Source: Nitrospira sp. (GTDB lineage Bacteria; Nitrospirota; Nitrospiria; Nitrospirales; Nitrospiraceae). Taken from it: a stretch of 64,000 nucleotides of DNA. Made by a program: the position numbers and the translations under genes. The DNA lies in contig JADJXO010000003.1 in NCBI GenBank assembly GCA_016715825.1, positions 124,001 to 188,000 on the forward strand, read 5' to 3'. The notes under the pieces were generated by a model. The model saw nothing but the letters and a program-made list of their open reading frames with translations, ran no database searches and was not told the DNA's origin. Positions 61,426 through 64,000 of the stretch are shown piece after piece; positions within the stretch are counted from its first letter, which is position 1, and each line of letters opens with the position of its first letter.

Positions 61426-61635
61426 TTAGAGCGTAGGCTGCTTGTAAATAAACAATATAGCGAGAAACTGAAGACTGGCCAGTGCGCTTGCTGCAAAAGC
61501 TCCCTGGCCCCAGATACCCACCACCGCAATACACAATGCGAAAACGGAAATGGTTGCAGCCGGTCCTGTGGCAGATAGCTTGACGATCAGATTTTTGAAG
61601 AAGTCCATGTGGTCCTTTCCAGAATCATCAGTCAT
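61426..61635 (-). CDS. 69-residue small membrane protein
   Basis: From the ATG at 61635 the product has a charged start (MTDDSGKDHMDFFKNLIVKL) and two short hydrophobic segments: ISVFALCIAVVGIWGQG and ASALASLQFLAILFIY. An in-frame start at 61749 would add 38 residues without hydrophobic character. The upstream region on this strand contains hairpins and a four-codon leader, so expression may be controlled there. Family unknown. Confidence 0.45.
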   Translation of the reverse strand: MTDDSGKDHMDFFKNLIVKLSATGPAATISVFALCIAVVGIWGQGAFAASALASLQFLAILFIYKQPTL

Positions 61636-61749
61636 AGATGCTTCCGTGAGTAAGTTCCGGGTCAAAGTAGTTTTTTGTTGCACATCGTTTAATACGCGTC
61701 TATATTTCGGAACTCTCAGAGCACCCGGAGCGTGCTGGCTGGAATCCAA

Positions 61750-62344
61750 AACACACTCCGGATGATGAGTCCTCCAGGGGTTAGCCCTGGTTACGTCCTT
61801 TGGGGACGTTCAATGTCTTCTCATATCTCTCACCTCCTTCCTATTCTGATGGCCTCAGGTACTTGTCTTGGCGGACTTACCTGAGGCTATCGAACTTCTG
61901 ATCCATCAAAATGTCCTGAGTTTCCCCCTCCACGCTTCTGCCGAGAAGTCATTAGTGAAGCCAGAGTAGGAGCGCAATGAACATCCCTAAGTTCAACCCC
62001 TCAGTTAATTGTGACGGTCATTCACCTTGCTCCTAGAGAGGAAAAGGTTTGTGATTGATGCTCTGCCCAGGTGTCATTTGAGGTGCGTAGAGCGTATGAA
62101 TCACCATGTCGTGACTACATATAGCTAGCATGTTTTATTGTCAACACCAAATGTTGTGGTTTTTGGGGAAATATGAGGACAGACTGTGAATAGTCGAAAT
62201 GCGAGTCTCACAGCCTCTTTGGGGCACTTCTCAAAGAGGTTATCCACAGAAATATTTCGTTATAGACGCCTCAGTCAGTTGACCTGGGCCATCTTTCTTT
62301 AAAACCGACCATCCGGCCAATTTTCACCGTCTGAGGCGAGAACT
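61750..62344. other. 595-bp gene-free stretch
   Basis: No coding frame with a ribosome site, apart from the four-codon leader (61810-61824). It holds the hairpin series at 61774-61887. An AT-rich segment (62110-62200) lies near its centre. Confidence 0.4.
61774..61887 (-). ncRNA. series of three hairpins with a four-codon leader ORF
   Basis: In order on the plus strand: CCAGGG-GTTAG-CCCTGG (61774-61790), ACGTCC-TTTGG-GGACGT (61793-61809) and a perfect 10-bp arm pair GCCTCAGGTA/TACCTGAGGC (61852-61861 and 61878-61887). Between the last two, on the minus strand, a GGAGGTG Shine-Dalgarno (61831-61837) precedes ATG AGA AGA CAT TGA (61824-61810). The layout suggests a regulated leader of the minus-strand gene at 61635; a structured small RNA is the alternative. 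Confidence 0.35.
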
Positions 62345-63028
62345 CTAGGACGATGTACCACGACATGCGGTTACGAATGCACGACCAAGGACAGTTTGAG
62401 AAACAAGTTGGTAGTTGGAGCCCGCGTCCCACATCATGCCAGAAGCAATTAATCCAAGCCGGTTCAAGTTTCCAAGTGACTGACATACATCTTTAGGTGG
62501 ATTCATTTCCACGGTGGGGTTGTCAGTGACTAGTTTCTCAGGAAGTGCGTACGTGTAGAGTCCTAATTTTTCGTACTCCATAGGAAACGAATAAATCTTG
62601 TCCAGTATTGCTGCATCACGAGAACTTAGATTTTGGAGAATGCCAATAAAAGCGGGCTCCACAACAATTCCACTTTTAGCATCACCCGCAGTCACGAGTA
62701 ATTGAGCCCATAAGTCCTGGAGGTCGTTGTCTTCTTCCATAGAGCCAAATTCCAGTATGCGAACTAAGATGCTGAGTGGTACAGCTCGAGTAGGTCCCGA
62801 TATTTCCCGCTGACGAAGGATCTCTACCGCACGCTCCTTAAGGCGCATATACCGTTCCAACCGCATGAATCTTAGCCTGTCTTCCACAATGCCGGACGCC
62901 TGCTCTAGTGGCCCAGTAAAGAATTTAGCAAAGAATTGCCCTGCCTGAGCCATGGCATCAATCGCTTTCCCCACTGTTGTGGCAACTTCCTTTACGGCCT
63001 TTGTCTCTTCTTCCACGCTGCTTCCCAC
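62345..63028 (-). CDS. Abi-alpha (DUF4393) protein, probable abortive-infection-type defence
   Basis: A 227-residue protein beginning with GTG. The pattern GPLEQASGIVEDRLRFMRLERYMRLKERAVEILRQR, then VPLSILVRILEFGSMEEDNDLQDLWAQLLVTAGD and FIGILQNLSSRDAAILDKIY is the DUF4393/Abi-alpha layout; this domain is linked to phage resistance in Lactococcus and many mobile elements. A perfect 9-bp inverted repeat lies directly upstream of its start. It is in an accessory area with a transposase remnant, which fits a defence gene. Confidence 0.75.
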   Translation of the reverse strand: MGSSVEEETKAVKEVATTVGKAIDAMAQAGQFFAKFFTGPLEQASGIVEDRLRFMRLERYMRLKERAVEILRQREISGPTRAVPLSILVRILEFGSMEEDNDLQDLWAQLLVTAGDAKSGIVVEPAFIGILQNLSSRDAAILDKIYSFPMEYEKLGLYTYALPEKLVTDNPTVEMNPPKDVCQSLGNLNRLGLIASGMMWDAGSNYQLVSQTVLGRAFVTACRGTSS

Positions 63029-63036
63029 CCCATGAC

Positions 63037-63059
63037 TTTAAGGTTAGGTCAACCTTAAA
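63037..63059 (-). promoter_or_regulatory. inverted repeat before the Abi-alpha gene
   Basis: Perfect 9-bp arms TTTAAGGTT/AACCTTAAA with a 5-nt loop, 8 nt upstream of the GTG start. It could be an operator or an RNA stem that covers the ribosome site. No good Shine-Dalgarno is visible outside it. Confidence 0.45.
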
Positions 63060-63370
63060 CAGGGTATTAGAAAGTGTCAATCGGAGCATTTGACCCGGAG
63101 CTTTTGATCTGAGTCATTTATCTCACACTCTGCTAGCCGTTGGGTTCAAATAGTGTCAACGAGCGGTTAACCTCTCCTCCACAGTGTCGAGCCCAACAAA
63201 CCTGAAACTCGCATTGCGCCTTTCTGGTCTCTGTGGTTCTCTGGGGTCGTATCTTGAATGGTGCATCAGTTCACACCCTAAAACCAGGTTGGTATCGTAG
63301 AGACAAAGCCACGACTAATTCTATCTGCGATGGATTGAATCCGGAGCGGCTCAGTCGAAATAATCAGCCT
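63060..63370. other. 311-bp gene-free stretch
   Basis: Between the Abi-alpha leader and the hypothetical gene. Nothing beyond short chance frames; a sigma-54 or sigma-70 consensus is not obvious. Confidence 0.35.
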
Positions 63371-63940
63371 TCACAGCGCCAGATCTCTCCGTGATTTAAC
63401 AGTGCTGTGAGGAAGCCATTTCACAGTAACTTGTGTGGAACATAACCTGTTCTCTCGTTTCGTTCTCGAGCCCACGTCCCTCAAGAAATTCCGGCACGTG
63501 ACGTACACGCGAATCAGAACCGGTTCCTGACCAGAACCCTCATCCTCACCAGGCCTCCTCGTCTCAGTCAGCTCCTGCCACGCTGCGAGGACCTCCTCAG
63601 TGGCCTTCTTCCGTATGACTTGTTCCACCTCGGCCAGCTCGACATCCTTCGGTTGGATCCGGTGCTGCTCTCGGAGATGCTTGCCAAGTGCGAGGAGTGT
63701 TCCAGGCGTGGAGAGTCGGCAGAGGTGACAGGTAAACCGAATACAATTCTTATCTTCTTCACGAAGCGAGTCCACCTGGTGCTCTGGGCCCATCGTTGAA
63801 GAACTCTCGGACCCACGAGGTGTGACGAGCGACAAATAAATGGGTCGTTGCTTGACCTTGTACCATGCATTCAAGGGGGCGGATATTTTTTCTTCTGATG
63901 GTTTGGGATCACCATGAAGGGTCGACTTACGGCACGCCAC
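63371..63940 (-). CDS. hypothetical protein with a C2H2-like zinc-finger segment
   Basis: 189 residues from a GTG at 63940 that overlaps the last base of the previous stop codon; an ATG 49 codons on (63793) would give 140 residues. Residues about 70-95 read FTCHLCRLSTPGTLLALGKHLREQHRI, a CxxC...H....H pattern like a zinc finger. The rest is acidic and helical, then basic at the end. The overlap with the upstream stop suggests translational coupling with the partial gene. Confidence 0.45.
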   Translation of the reverse strand: MACRKSTLHGDPKPSEEKISAPLNAWYKVKQRPIYLSLVTPRGSESSSTMGPEHQVDSLREEDKNCIRFTCHLCRLSTPGTLLALGKHLREQHRIQPKDVELAEVEQVIRKKATEEVLAAWQELTETRRPGEDEGSGQEPVLIRVYVTCRNFLRDVGSRTKRENRLCSTQVTVKWLPHSTVKSRRDLAL

Positions 63941-64000
63941 TAGCTTGTCTTCTTCAGCGCTTGGGCGATGCGGTTGATGGTGTCTTGGAGGACTGATCCT
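63940..64000 (-). CDS. C-terminal end of an unidentified gene running off the window
   Basis: Reads GSVLQDTINRIAQALKKTS and a TAG at 63942-63940. The amphipathic helix ending in lysines is coding-like and the stop overlaps the next start by one base. Too short to name a family. Confidence 0.4.
   Translation of the reverse strand, partial: GSVLQDTINRIAQALKKTS

Noticed and set aside
1..64000. CRISPR array or phage integrase cluster
   Set aside because: No regularly spaced direct repeats and no integrase, capsid or Cas-type protein were found; only the RAYT and Rhs remnants point to mobility.

Overview
The window is bacterial chromosome of about 55% G+C (estimated by eye). It has short intergenic gaps, many ATGA-type overlaps between neighbouring genes, and a Gram-negative style envelope gene set (lipoproteins, OmpA-like protein, lytic transglycosylase). 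The gene mix fits a Nitrospira-like organism: lysine made through LL-diaminopimelate aminotransferase, larB/larC, a family-5 uracil-DNA glycosylase, many small zinc-ribbon membrane proteins. That assignment is an inference from gene content, not a database result. I recognised no rRNA, tRNA or CRISPR array.

Layout. 1-8.6 kb, almost all minus strand: start of pdxA, a Ca2+/cation antiporter, larC, larB, gpsA, a split pair whose halves correspond to the fused cyanobacterial arginine dihydrolase/ornithine cyclodeaminase, and truD. 8.7-25 kb: a mosaic of metallophosphoesterase, MBL hydrolase, transglutaminase-like protein, ABC exporter plus LON-domain protein, an AttH/CrtC-like secreted protein, a TauE-type permease with an apparent frameshift, a higBA toxin-antitoxin pair, and several secreted or membrane proteins. 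25-39 kb: glutamine amidotransferase, dapL, folK-panC, a MazG-like/PilZ pair with rmuC, a lytic transglycosylase / glycerate kinase / PEP-synthase-like operon, family-5 UDG and a small transaldolase. 39.5-47.6 kb: one eight-gene minus-strand operon, argD-argF-argG-argH-small lipoprotein-lysA-dapA-dapB. With dapL it covers most of lysine synthesis and the later steps of arginine synthesis.

47.7-60 kb is the most unusual part. A kinase-methyltransferase fusion is followed by a cluster of three very small open reading frames and a DUF2235 alpha/beta-hydrolase with C-terminal membrane segments. The small-gene cluster and the hydrolase each have a sigma-54 (-24/-12) promoter. Each promoter has the same 27-bp GATAC-N7-TATC-N6-GATAC element upstream at exactly the same distance. 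Just beyond, on the other strand, lie a CHASE2-domain sigma-54 activator and a co-transcribed TPR/Sel1 protein. I read this as one self-contained sensor-regulator-effector module, and it is the best candidate here for an undescribed system.

60-64 kb is accessory DNA. An Rhs/YD-repeat remnant is joined to a broken REP-associated transposase, inverted and direct repeats are frequent, and there is a run of hairpins behind a four-codon leader. It ends with an Abi-alpha (DUF4393) phage-resistance-type gene and a zinc-finger-like hypothetical whose start overlaps the stop of a gene that runs off the window.
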